Positions 34,705 to 47,290 of a DNA stretch of 64,000 bases are shown here, one piece after another. The notes beneath the pieces were generated by a model. The model had not been told where the DNA came from. It made no database searches and saw nothing but the letters and a program-made list of their open reading frames with translations. The DNA is from Haematobia irritans (taxonomy: Eukaryota; Arthropoda; Insecta; Diptera; Muscidae). Within the stretch, counting starts at the first letter, position 1, and each line of letters begins with the position of its first letter. A program made the position numbers and the translations under genes. The stretch spans positions 195,989,700 through 196,053,699 of the forward strand of contig NC_134398.1 in assembly GCF_050003625.1 (NCBI RefSeq), in the 5' to 3' direction.

Positions 34705-37700
34705 GATTTTTTTGTAAAAAAATTTGTCAATATCTTATTACTATAGAAAATTTTGTCATATTTTTATTTCTATAGGAAGTTTGTCAAATTTTTTTCTATA
34801 GAAAATTTTGTCAAAATTTTATTTCTATAGAAAATTTTATTTCTATAAAAGATTTTGTCAAGATTTTATTACTATAGAAAATTTTGTCAAAATTTTATTT
34901 CTATAAAAATTTTTTTTCAAAATTTTATTACTATAGAAAATTTTGTCAACATTTTATTTCTATAGAAATATTGGTCAAAATTTTATTTCTATTGAAAATT
35001 TTGTCAAAATTTTATTTCTATAGAAAATTTTATCAAAATTTTATTTCTATAGAAAATTTTGTAAAAATTTTATTTCTATAGAAAATTTTGTCTATATTTT
35101 ATTTCTATGGAAAATTTTGTCACAATTTTATTTCTCTAAAAGATTTTCTCAACATTTTTTTCTATAGAAACTTGAGTCAAAATTTTATAACTATAGAAAA
35201 TTTTGTCAAAATTTTATTACTATAGAAAATTTTGTCAACATTTTATTTCTATAGAAAATTTTGTAAAAATTTTATTTCTATAGAAAATTTTGTCAAAATT
35301 TTATTACTATAGAAAATTTTGTTAAAATTTTATTTCTATAGAAAATTTTGTCAAAATTTTATTTCTATAGAAAATTTTGTAAAAATTTTAATTCTATAAA
35401 AAATTTTCTCAAAATTTTATTTCTATAGAAAATTTTGTCAAAAATTTATTACTATAGAAAATTTTGTCAAAATTTTATTACTATAGAAAATTTTGTCAAA
35501 ATTTTATTTCTGTAGAAAATTTTGTCAAAATTTTATTTCTTTAGAAAATTTTGTAAAAATTTCATTTCTATAACAATTTTTGTCAAAGTTTTATTTCTAT
35601 GGAAATTTTTGTCTATATTTCATTTCTATGGAAAATTTTGTCACAATTTTATTCCTATAAAAAATTAGGTAAAATTTTATTTCTATAGAAAATGTGGTCA
35701 AGATTTTATTACTATAGAAAATTTTGTCAAAATTTTATTTCTATACAAGATTTTCTCAAAATTTTTTTTTCTATAAAAACTTGAGTCAAAATTTCATTTC
35801 TGTAAAAATTTTTGTCAAAATTTTATTTCTATGGAAAATTTTGTCAAAATTTTATTTGTTAAGAACATTTTATCAAAATTTTATTTCTATAAAAATTTTG
35901 TCAAAACTTTATTTCTCCAATTTTGTCAAAATTTTATTTCTATAAAAGATTTTCTCAAAATTTTTTTCTATAGAAACTTGAGTCAAAACTTTATTACTAT
36001 AGAAAATTTTGTTAAAATTTTATTTCTATAGAAAATTTTGTAAAAATGTTATTGCTATAAAAATTTTTCTCAAAATTTTATTTCTATAGAAAATTTTGTC
36101 AAAATTTTATTACTATCGAAAATTTTGTCAAAATTTTTTTCAATTCTATAGAAAATTTTGTCAAAATTTCAATTCTATAGAAAATTTTGTCAAAATTTTA
36201 TTTCTATAAAAGACTTTATTTCTCTAGAAAATTATTTCAAAATTGTATTTCTATAGAAAATTTTATTTATATAAAAGATTTTCTCAAAATTTTATTTCTA
36301 TAGAAAATTTAGTCAAAATTTTATAAATATCGAAAATTTTGCCAAAATTTTATTACTATATAAAATTTTGTCAAAATTTTATTTCTATAGAAATTTTTGT
36401 CAAAATTTTATTACTATAGAAAATTTTATCAAAATTTTATTTCTGTAGAAAATGTTGTCAAAATTTTATTACTATAGAAAATTTTGTCAAAATTTTATTT
36501 CTATAAAAATTTTTGTCAAAATTTTATTTCTTTAGAAAATTTTGTAAAAATTTCATTTCTATAACAATTTTTGTCAAAATTTTATTTCTATTGAAAATTT
36601 TGTCTACATTTTATTTCTATGGAAAATTTTGTCAAAATTTTATTTCTATAGAAAAATTTGTCACAATTTTATTCCTATAAAAAAATAGGTAAAATTTTAT
36701 TTCTATAGAAAATGTGGTCAAAATTTTATTACTATTGAAAATTTTGTCAAAATTTTATTTCTATAAAAGATTTTCTCAAAAATTTTTTTTTCTATAGAAA
36801 CTTGAGTCAAAATTTCATTTCTGTAAAAATTTTTGTCAAAATTTTATTTCTATGGAAAATTTTGTCAACATTTTATTTATTAAGAAAATTTTATCAAAAT
36901 TTTATTTCTATACAAATTTTGTCAAACCTTTATTTCTCTAGAAAATTGTTTCAAAATTGTATTTCCATAGAAAATTTTGTAAAAATTTTATTTCTATAAA
37001 AGATTTTCTCAAAATTTTATTTCTATAGAAAATTTAGTCAAAATTTTATTACTATCGAAAATTTGGTCAAAATTTTATTTCTGTAGAAAATTTTGTCAAA
37101 ATTTTATTACTATAGAAAATTTAGTCCAAATTTTATTTCTGTAGAAAATTTTGTCAAAATTTTATTTCTTTATAAAATTTTGTAAAAATTTAATTTTTAT
37201 AACAATTTTTGTCAAAATTTTATTTCTATAGAAAATTTTGTGTACATTTTATTTCTATGGAAAATTTTGTCAAAATTTTATTTCTATAGAAAATTTTGTC
37301 ACAATTTTATTCCTATAAAAAATTATGTAAAATTTTATTTCTATAGAAAATGTGGTCAAAATTTTATTACTATAGAAAATTTTGTTAAAATTTTATTTCT
37401 ATAAAAGATTTTCTCAAAAAATTTTTTTTCTATAGAAACTTGAGTCAAAATTTCATTTCTATAAAAATTTTGTCAAAATTTTATTTCTAGGGAAAATTTT
37501 GTCAAAATTTTATTTATTAAGAAAATTTTATCAAAATGTTGTTTCTATAAAAATTTTGTCAAAACGTTATTTCTCTAGAAAATTGTTTCTAAATTGTATT
37601 TCTATAGAAAATTTTGTGAAAATTTTATTTATTTAAAAGGTTTTCTCAAAATTTTATTTCTATAGAAAATTTAGTCAAAATTTTATTACTATCGAAAATT

Positions 37701-38157
37701 TTGTCAAAATTTTATTACTATAGAAAATTTTGTCAAAATTTTATTTCTATAGAAAATTTTGTCAAAATTTTATTACTATAAAAATTTTTGTCAAAATTTT
37801 ATTTCTGTAGAAAATGTTGTCAAAATTTTATTACTATAGAAAATTTTGTCAAAATTTTATTTCTATAAAAATTTTTGTCAAAATTTTATTTCTATGGAAA
37901 ATGTTGTCAAAATTTTATTTCTATAGAAAATTTTGTCAAACTTTTATTTCTGTAGAAACTTTTGTCAAAATTTTATTTGTATATAATTTTTTTTTTCAAA
38001 ATTTTATTTCTGTAGAATTTTATGTCAAAATTCTATTTCGTGAGAAAATTTTATCAAAATTTTATTTCTTTAGAAAATTTTGTCAAAAGTTGATTTCTAT
38101 AGAAGTTTTGTGAAGTACCTTATAGTTGGAGAGGAATATTTTGCAAAACCAAAATTG
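34705..38157 (+). mobile_element. Long 29-bp array, forward, ATTACTATAG variant, ending in truncated end B
   Basis: About 3.4 kb of forward units, many reading TTATTACTATAG in place of TTATTTCTATAG, a variant concentrated here. A block starting TTGAGTCAAAATTTCATTTC recurs at 35781, 36802 and 37440, showing higher-order repeats of about 1021 and 638 bp. End B begins at 38111 (TGAAGTACCTTATAGTTG) and is cut off after GCAAAACCAAAATT. Confidence 0.92.
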
Positions 38158-39169
38158 TTGTATCATAAGTCATTAGATTTTTCAACAAAAATTATATATT
38201 AAATTTTCTCCCGTCTTTTGCGATGACCCATTTAAGTTGGTCTGTATAATAATAAATGGTATATAAAGTACAATTTCTCGTATTTTCTCAACTTTTCGAC
38301 TTTCCTACAATATCTAACGATTGAGTTCATGATATCTCAATAGAAATCGTTTATTTTCTGTATCAAAAGGACATGCATGTCTGACTTACATCACTTTATC
38401 ATTGTATGATCTATTTGTCATGAAAGAAATTGAAACCTTTGAACAAATATTTTATTTGCTTCATTCACATCGATCTATTGTTCCACATATTTTGGGGTTG
38501 TCATTTATGAAATGAAAAGCTGTCAAGGAAATGTTATTAGATTTACAAACGACTACTAACAGTTCAGAGAACGTAAAAACAAAAAAAAACATATTTCTGT
38601 CAATCGTAGAAATCCTGGCATATATGCTCTGCTTTATTAGCAATTTTAAGAAATTCAGTTAGGTAACACTTTCTTATACAACAGCATTTTCCCTATATAG
38701 GAAAGGAAGTACCATAATACATTTGCATGCAACACATAATCCAATGTTTGTGTATGGGTATGGGTGTGTGCCTGTGCGTGTGTGAACGAATGAATATACA
38801 TTTCCGTTTCCTCATCAAATATGTTCGTACGTTCGCTTTACACATTCGTTTATATTTTCACAAAAATTCTACCATGACGCAAAACAAACAAACAAACATT
38901 AAAACTAATAATAAATATGTATAAATTTTAACTGGAACAGTGTTCGTGAAGTCCGGAAAACTAGTTTACACACTCCTTTTCCAAAAATTTCCATTACAAA
39001 GCTTCACATCTACCGTCAGGAGGTTATATTGACATCAGTCAGCCCTACAAATACAAATACGGCTATACTGCAGCAAATGTTTTAATAATAACAATAATAA
39101 TAATATTTGTATTACCGTATGTTGCATGAAAATTTCCTGCATCTGCATACTACAATATAAGTATGGGTG
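38158..39169. other. No gene recognised
   Basis: AT-rich sequence with a GT-rich tract at about 38745-38785. Open frames are short and without recognisable domains. Confidence 0.5.
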
Positions 39170-39171
39170 TA

Positions 39172-39312
39172 TTAGGGTGGGGTGAGAGAAAAAACATCTC
39201 CAAAACACGACGAATCTATCAAACCTACAATGTGATTCTGTTTGTTTTTTGTTTTTTTTTGGGGGGGTGGCAGTGGGGTGGCGATTTTATTAAAAATTCT
39301 ACTCCACCCTAA
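39172..39312. mobile_element. 141-bp MITE, TTAGGGTGG ends, TA target duplication
   Basis: TTAGGGTGGGGTGAG at 39172 pairs with the complement of CTACTCCACCCTAA ending at 39312. TA flanks both sides (39170-39171 and 39313-39314), as for Tc1/mariner elements. The interior includes a G-run and no coding capacity. Confidence 0.75.
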
Positions 39313-39314
39313 TA

Positions 39315-40450
39315 CCTACAATAGTGCTCATTGTAATATTGTTGGGTTGTGATGTGGTTATGGTAAATTTACCTGAACCATACCAAAGGAAGACTCTTGA
39401 AATGTGTATACGCAGATGAATGGCAACGATGCGTGAGTATAGCTGTCGATATTTGTATACACATCAATGGGTTTTCGTCTAGGGCACAGCTTCTACAGCC
39501 TTAGTAATAATTAATATGAAGGGTCAAGTATTACTTTGTTCTCAAATTGATACTAACTTTGGCATTCCGTTTGTAAGACATCGAAATATTGCTCTCAAAT
39601 CAAATAATATTGAGGTTGGTGGTGAGACAATCGTGCAATGTCTGTTCGTCCGTCTGATGAAATGAGGATAAATTCTGAACACACTAAGCTATCTACTTTA
39701 AACTTAGTGCAAGTAGTGGCAATATCGGACCCCATTTAGTTACATCCTCTATTTAGAAATATTCTTTAATTATTATTAAAGAAAAAAAAATTCATATGCA
39801 AGAAGTGTATTGTGTGAAAAGTTGACCAACGTTTTCCGATTTGCTTGAAATTTTTACAGATAAATTGCAATTCGAAATTAACTTCAAAGATTAAGATTTT
39901 TTTTTCAGCAAGACAATGTTATTATCTTATACTGTGAAATATTCTGTGAAAAATATGGTGGACTTAGCTAACACAAAAATTTTCCTAAAATTGATATATT
40001 TTTAAAAAATTGTCTCCCAATTAAAAAAAATAATAATAATTAGAAGAAGGCGCAGCGAAGCAAGTCCGGCTAATCTATCAAATGTTCCAATTTTGTTTAA
40101 ATGAAAATTTAAATTAATACAAAATTTTAAAAATGTTTCCAAATCTATATATCTGGCCCAATATAATATCCTATTGCTGTATGATAACGCACTTGCACAA
40201 CATGGCATTGTTTGTTTATTTTGAAAGTAGCAAAAGAGAAATAAATTAAATTTTATATTATAGCAATTGGCATTCCATATGTAGCCTTAACGAAAAGTGC
40301 ACTCTCCATTGCCCATTCACATTTAGACACATGTTCAATTGTACACCTGTACCTTTATCAGCATACAATGTTAACATTTACATACAATATATGACCAAGT
40401 AAAATGCAAAAGGACACAACAGAAAATATAAAGTTTAGCTAAGGTTGACC
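39315..40450. other. No gene recognised
   Basis: AT-rich sequence. A 68-codon minus-strand frame near 40002-40208 is not recognisable and lacks supporting signals. Confidence 0.5.
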
Positions 40451-40478
40451 TACTATGTAGTCAAAAGACTACATAGTA
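40451..40478. repeat. Perfect 12-bp inverted repeat at an array border
   Basis: TACTATGTAGTC, then AAAA, then GACTACATAGTA: a perfect stem with a four-base loop, directly before the reverse array that starts at about 40479. Confidence 0.85.
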
Positions 40479-43341
40479 CGTAAAAATTTCTATAGCAATA
40501 AAATTTTGACAAAATATTCTATACAAATACAATTTTTGCAAAATTTTCTATAGAAATAAAATTTTTGCTAAATTTTCTATAGAAATAAAATTTTTGCTAA
40601 ATTTTCTATAGAAATAAAATTTTTGCTAAATTTTCTATAGAAATAAAATTTTGAGAAAATTTTCATAGAAACATAATTTTGACAAAATTTTCTTTGGAAA
40701 TAAAATTTTGACAAGATTTTCTATAGAAATAAGCTTTTGACAAAATATTCTAAACAAATAGAATTTTTGCTAAATTTATTTTTGTTTTATTTAAAGAGAA
40801 ATACAGTTTTGTCTATAGAAATAAAATTTTCACAAAATTGTCTATAGAAATAAAATTTTCACAAAATTTTCTATAGAAATAATATTTTCACAAAATTTTC
40901 TGTAGAAATAAAATTTTAACAAAATTTTTTATAGAAACTAATTTTGAGAAAATTTTCTATAGAAATAAATTTTTTACAAAATGTTCAATAGAAATACATC
41001 TTTGACAAAAATTTCTATAGAAATAAAATTTTGACAAAATTTTCAATAGAAATAAATTTTTGACAAACTTTTCTATAGAAATAAAATTTTAACAAAGTTT
41101 TCTATAGAAATAAAATTTTAACAAAGTTTTCTATAGAAATAAAATTTTGACAAAATTTTCTATTGAAATAAAATTTTGACCACATTTTCTATAGAAATAA
41201 AATTTTGCAAAATTTTCTATAGAAAAAAACTTTTTACAAAATTTCCTATACAAATAAAATTTTGACAAAATTTTCTATAGAAATAAAATGTTGACTAAAT
41301 TTTCCATAGAAATTAATTTTTTGACAAAATTTTCTATAAAAAAAAATTTTAACAAAATTTTCTATAGAAATAAAATTTTAACAAAATTTTCTATAGAAAT
41401 AAAATTTTGACAACATTTTCTAAAGAAATAAAATTGTGACGAAATTTTCTATAGAAATAAAATTTTAAAACATTTTCTATAGAAATACAATTTTGACAAA
41501 TATTTCTATAGAAATAAAATTTTAACAAAATTTTCTATAGAAATAAAATTTTGACAAAATTTTCTATACAAATAAAATTTTGACAAAATTTTCAATAGAA
41601 ATAAATTTAAAAAAAAAATTCTGTAGAAATAAAATTTTGACAAAATTTTCGATAGAAATAAAATTTTGACAAAATTTTCAATAGAAATAAATTTTTGACA
41701 ACATTTTCTATAGAAATAAAATTTTGACAAATTTTTCTATAGAAATAAACTTTTGACAAAATTTTCTATAGAAATAAACTTTTGACAAGATTTTCTATAC
41801 AAATAAATTTTTGACAAAATTTTCTATAAAATAAATTTTTGCTAAATTTTCTATAGAAATAAAATTTTGAGAAAATTTTCTATAGAAATAAAATTTAGAC
41901 AAAATATTCTATACAAATAGAATTTTTGCAAAATGTTTTATGTTATATAGAAAAAATTTGACAAAATCTTCTATAAAATTACAATTTTTACAAAGTTTTC
42001 TACAGAAATAAAATTTTGACAAAATTTTTTATGGAAATAAAATTTTGAAAAAAAAATTTTATAGAAATAAAATTTTGACAAAAATTTTTATAGAAATAAC
42101 ATTTTTAAAAATTTGCTATAGAAATAAAATTTTGACAAACAATTTTATAGAAATAATATTTTTTCTTTAAGAAAAAAATTTTACAAAAGTTTCTTCTTTC
42201 TTGACAAATGTTTCTACATAAATAAAATTTTGACAAAATTTTCTATAGAAATAAAATTTTTACAAAATTTTCTACAGAAATAAAATTTTGACAAAATTTG
42301 TTAGAGAAATAAAATTTTGACAAAAATTTTTATAGAAATAAAATTTTGACAAAACTTTTATAGAAATAAAATTTTGACAAACAATTTTATAGAAATAAAA
42401 TTTTGACAACAATTTTTATAGAAATAAAATTTTGAAAAAAAAAATTTATAGAAATAAAATTTTGAAAAAAAAAACAAATTTATAGAAATAAAATTTTGAC
42501 AAAACTTTCTACAGAAAAAAAAAATTTTGACAAAATTTTCTTTAGAAATAAAATTTACATAAATTTTCGTTGGAAATAAAATGTTGACAAAATATTCTAT
42601 AAAAAATAGATTTTTTGCTAATATTTCCATAAAAATAAAATTTACACAAAATAAAATTTACGAACATAATTTTAACAAAATTTTCTATAGAAACATCATT
42701 TTGACAAAATTGTCTTTGAAATAAAATTTTGACAAGATTTTCTATAGAAATAAAATTTTGACAAAATATTCTATACAAATAGAATTTTTGATAAATTTTC
42801 TATAGAAATAAAATTTTCACAAAATTTTCTATAGAAATAAAATTTTCACAAATTTTTCTATAGAAATAAAATTTTTCAAAATTTTTTTATGGAAAACAAT
42901 TTGACAAAATTTGCTATAGAAATAAAATTTTGACAACATTTTCTATAGAAATAAAATTTTGACAAAATTTTCTATAGAATTAAAATTTTGACAAAATTTT
43001 CTATAGAAATATAATTTTGACAAAATTTGCTATAGAAATAAAATTTTGCAAAATTTACGATAGAAATTAAATTTTGACAAAATTTTCTATATAAATAAAA
43101 TTTGGACAAATTTTTTTATAGAAATAAAATTTGGACAAAATTTTCTATAGAAATAAAATTTTGTCAAAGTTTTCTATAAAAATTAAATTTTGAGAAAATT
43201 TTCTATTGACAGGAATAAAACTTTGAACATATTTTCTATAGATATAAAATTTAGCAAAATGCGATTTTTTTGTTTGGTAGTTTTTTGGTGAAATTTTCTC
43301 CAAGTTTTGGTAGATAATTTCCCACTCGAGTGGCAACTATG
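40479..43341 (-). mobile_element. Minisatellite element, reverse, with complete end A
   Basis: Reverse 29-bp units run to about 43260, followed by end A in reverse: TTTGGTAGTTTTTTGGTG, CAAGTTTTGGTAGATAA and CACTCGAGTGGCAACTATG to 43341. This aligns over about 85 bp with the end A at 29810. End B is absent at the other border, where a perfect hairpin lies instead. Confidence 0.88.
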
Positions 43342-43393
43342 TATTATATAGCAATAATATATGGATTATTGCTATGTAATGCATGGTTGCCAC
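43330..43393. repeat. Inverted repeat, 29-nt arms, built on the GTGGCAAC terminus
   Basis: The left arm begins GTGGCAACTATGTATTATAT (43330) and the right arm ends GTAATGCATGGTTGCCAC (43393). Arms match at 26 of 29 positions around a 6-base loop. The left arm contains the terminus of the preceding element, so a second GTTGCCAC terminus faces it. Confidence 0.8.
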
Positions 43394-44400
43394 ATATTTT
43401 GTTATAAGTTCTATTTTATTTTGAAGTTAGTGTGTATTCGTACCTGAGAATAAAAATTCCGATCTTAATCCTAACATTACTTTTATCGAACGTATAATTA
43501 AAGGTACATAGTTTCCGAAAAAGTCCTTTATTTTCGGCACATTTTGCTCGGAAACAAAACCAACATTTTTAAGGGAAGATCGAAATCGTTGAGCCGAAGT
43601 AGGCTTTTTTTAGTGTATATTTAGTTTATAGTTTATAAAAATAGCAAAATCTATTTAATGTATACGTCTTTCGAAGAGAAGCAAATGAAATATACAGACT
43701 TCCTTAATTAAATTTATCTCATATTGCATTACATCTTATCACATTACTCTATGCAATAAGGATATCTCTCTTAAATACATTACTCTTTAATATCCTCACT
43801 ATATTAAAATATATAGTATTTTATGTAATTATACACCTCCATTGCCTTACACTGGCAATTATCAACATATGTAATCCGACCCTAAGTTCTCGCCATCACC
43901 ATCCTTGTTTGCAACAAAGTGATTTCCGTTTCTGACCTATCATTATTGCTTGGGTTTTCATTTTAAATGAATTGACATAAAATGTGGTGAAGAGCAAATG
44001 ATTCTGCCTGAATGGTCAATGGGTGAGGGCTGAAAATTTAAACATTTGACTTTTAGTTATTATCATTGATTTTAGACTGCCCCAAAACAATACCGAGAAA
44101 AATATTTTCACAGTCTTTTGCAAATAATAGAAGGAGAAATATTTGATGATATTGAAAAATACTTAAATATATTTTTCATACGAAATATGGGAATAATTGA
44201 AGAATTGTAAATTTAACTACTTTAATTTAATTTTTTGATACCAAGAATATTTTCTTCATAATATTAAATTATGTGGACGAAAGATAAACAATATTGATAT
44301 GTCCAATATTCAGCTTAAATGAGGGAATGAAGAGGTCGAAAACTTCAAGGAGGAAGGATAGCTGGTTTTTAAAATCGGTATAAGTTTTTAAACTTGAAAA
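43394..44400. other. No gene recognised
   Basis: AT-rich single-copy-looking sequence. I see no coding or mobile-element signal. Confidence 0.5.
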
Positions 44401-47290
44401 AAAAATTGTGGCAACATTTTATTTCTACGGAAAATTTTGTCAAAATTTTATTTCTATGGAAAATTTTTTCACAATTATTATTATTACTACTGAAGATTTT
44501 CGTTAAAATGTTATTCCTATAGAAATTGTAGTCAAAATGTTGTTTCTATAAAAACTTTTGTTAACATTTCTATGGAAAATTTTGTCAAAAATTTATTTCT
44601 ATAGAAAATTTTGTCAAAATTTTCAATAGAATTTTATTTCTATAGCAACTTTTGTCAAAATTTTATTTCTATAGCAACTTTTGTCAAAATTTTATTTCTA
44701 AAGAAAATTTTGTCAGAATTTTATTTCTATGGAAAATTTTGTCAACATTTTATTTTTATAGAAAATTTTATATCGAAAAGAAATTTTGTCAAGATATTAT
44801 TTCTATAAAAAATTTTGTCAAAATTTTATTTCTATAAAAAAAATTTGTCAAAATTTTGTTTCTATAGAAAATTTTCTCAAACTATTAACTTATTTGAAAA
44901 TTTTTGTGTCCAAATTTGATTTTCATAGAAAATTTTATTTCCAAAAAAATTTTGTCAAGATATTATTTCTATAGAAAATAATGTCAAAATTTTATTTATT
45001 TAGTTCTATAGAAAATTTTATTTCCATAAAATTTTTTTTTAAACTGTAAAAGTTTAAAAAAAATCCTATAGAACTAAATAAATAAAATTTTGACACTTTT
45101 TTCTATAGAAATAATATCTTGACAAAATTTTTTATGGCAATAAAATTTCATTTGAAATTTTTTTCAAATTTTGATTTTTATAGAAGAATTTGTCAAAATT
45201 TTCTTTCAATAGAAAATTTTGTCAAAATTTTATTTACATAGAAAAATTTGTCAAAATTTTATTTCCATAGAAAAATTAGTCAGCATTATATTATGAAGGA
45301 AAATTTTGTAAAAATTTTATTTCTATAGAAAATTTTGTCAAAATTTTCTTTCTATAGAAAATTTTGTTAAAATTTTATATCTTTGGAAAATTTTATTTCT
45401 GTAGAAAATTCTGTCAAACTTTTATTTGTATTTGTCATTTATTTCTTTTGAAAATTTTGTCAAAATTTTATTTTTATAGAAAATTTTGTCACAATTTTAT
45501 TTCTATACACGATTTGGTCAAAATTTTATTTCTTTAGACGATTTTGTCAAATTTTTATTATATAAAAAATTTTGTTAATATTTCATTTCTATTGAAAATT
45601 TTGTCAACATTTTATTTTGATAGAAAATATTATATCCATAAAAAATTTTGTCAAGATATTATTTCTACAGAAAATTTTGTCACAATGTTATTTCTACAGA
45701 AAATTTTGTCAAAATTTTATTTCTGTAGAAAATTTTTAAAAATTTTGTTTCTATAAAATATTTTCTCAAACTATTAAGTAAGTTGAAAATTTTTTTGTCC
45801 AGATTTGATTTTCATAGAAAATTTTATTTGCATAAGAAATTTTGTCAAGAAAATGTTGTCAACATTTTATTTATTTATTTATTTAGTTCTATAGGAAATT
45901 TTTTGAAACTATTACTTCATTTGATTTTTTTTTTCAAAATTTGATTTTTATAGAAAATTTTGTCAAAATTTGATTTCCACAGAAAATTTGTCAAAATTTT
46001 CTTTCAATAGAAAATTTTGCCAAAATTTTATTTACATTGACAAATTTGTCAAAATTTTATTTCCACAGAAAAATTTGTCAACATTATATTACGAAGGAAA
46101 ATTTTGTAAAAATTTTATTTCCATAGAAAATTTTGTCAACATTTAATTTCTATAGAAACATTTGTCGAAATTTTAGTTATTATAGAAAATGTTGTCCAAA
46201 TTTTATTTCTACAGAAATATTGTAAAAATTTTATTTATAAAGGAGATTTTGTAAAAATTGTATTTCCATAGAAAAAATTTTCAAAGTTTTACTTCTATAG
46301 AAAATTTGGTCAAAATCTTATTTCTTTAGAAAGCTTTATCAAAATTGTTTGTTTCTATAGAAAAATTTCTCAAAATTTTATTTATTTAGTTCTATAGGAA
46401 ATTTTCTTAAACTATTACTTCATTTGAAATTTTTTTCAAAATTTGATTTTTATAGAAAATTTAGTCAACATTATATTTCCATAACAAATTTGTCAAAATT
46501 TTATTTCTATAGAAATTTTGACAAAATGTTATTTACATAGAAAAATTTGTCAAAATTTTATTTCCATAGACAAATTTGTCTACATTTTTTTTTCGAAGGA
46601 AAATTTTGTACAAATTTTATTTCCATAGAAAATTCTGTCATCATTTAATTTCTGTAGAAACTTTTGTCAAAATTTTATTTCTATAGACAATTTTGTACAA
46701 ATTTTATTTCTATAGAAATTTTGTCAAAATGTTATTTCTATAGAAAAATTTGTCAAATTTTATTTCTATAGAAAATTTAGTCAAAATTTTATTTCTTTAG
46801 AAATCGTTATCAAAATTGTTTATTTCTGTTGAAAAATTTCTCAAAATTTTATTTATTTATTTATTAAGTTCTATAGAAAATTTTCTTAAACTATTACTTC
46901 ATTTGAAATTTTTTTCAAAATTTGATTTTTACAGAAAATTTTGTCAACATTATATTTCCATAACAAATTTGTCAAAATTTTATTTCTATAGAAATTTTGT
47001 CAAAATTTTATTTACATAGAACAATTTGTCAAAATTTTATTTCCATAGACAAATTTTTCTACATTTTTTTTTTTCAAAAGAAAATTTTGTACAAATTTTA
47101 TTTCCATAGGAAATTTTGTGCAAATTTTATTTCTATAAAAAATTTTGTCAAAATTTTATTTCTGTAGAAAATATAGTCAAAATTTTATTTCTTTAGAAAT
47201 AAATTTTTCAAAACTTTATTTCTAAACAAAATTTTTGAAAATTTTATTTCTAAAGAAAATTTTGTCAAAATTTTGTTTCATTATGCAACA
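44401..47290 (+). repeat. 29-bp minisatellite array, forward, with higher-order repeats and TTTA insertions
   Basis: Forward units with a short inverted patch at about 45055-45150. A block reading CTTAAACTATTACTTCATTT recurs at 46406 and 46885 (about 480 bp apart), with a related copy near 45905. ATTTATTT microsatellite runs sit before the block, suggesting co-duplication. Confidence 0.93.

Noticed and set aside
44405..44416. GTGGCAAC as an element terminus at the start of the 44401 array
   Set aside because: It is better explained as a mutated 29-bp unit (TTTTGTCAAAATTTT with small changes), since array sequence continues in phase through it and no CTACCAAA motifs are nearby.
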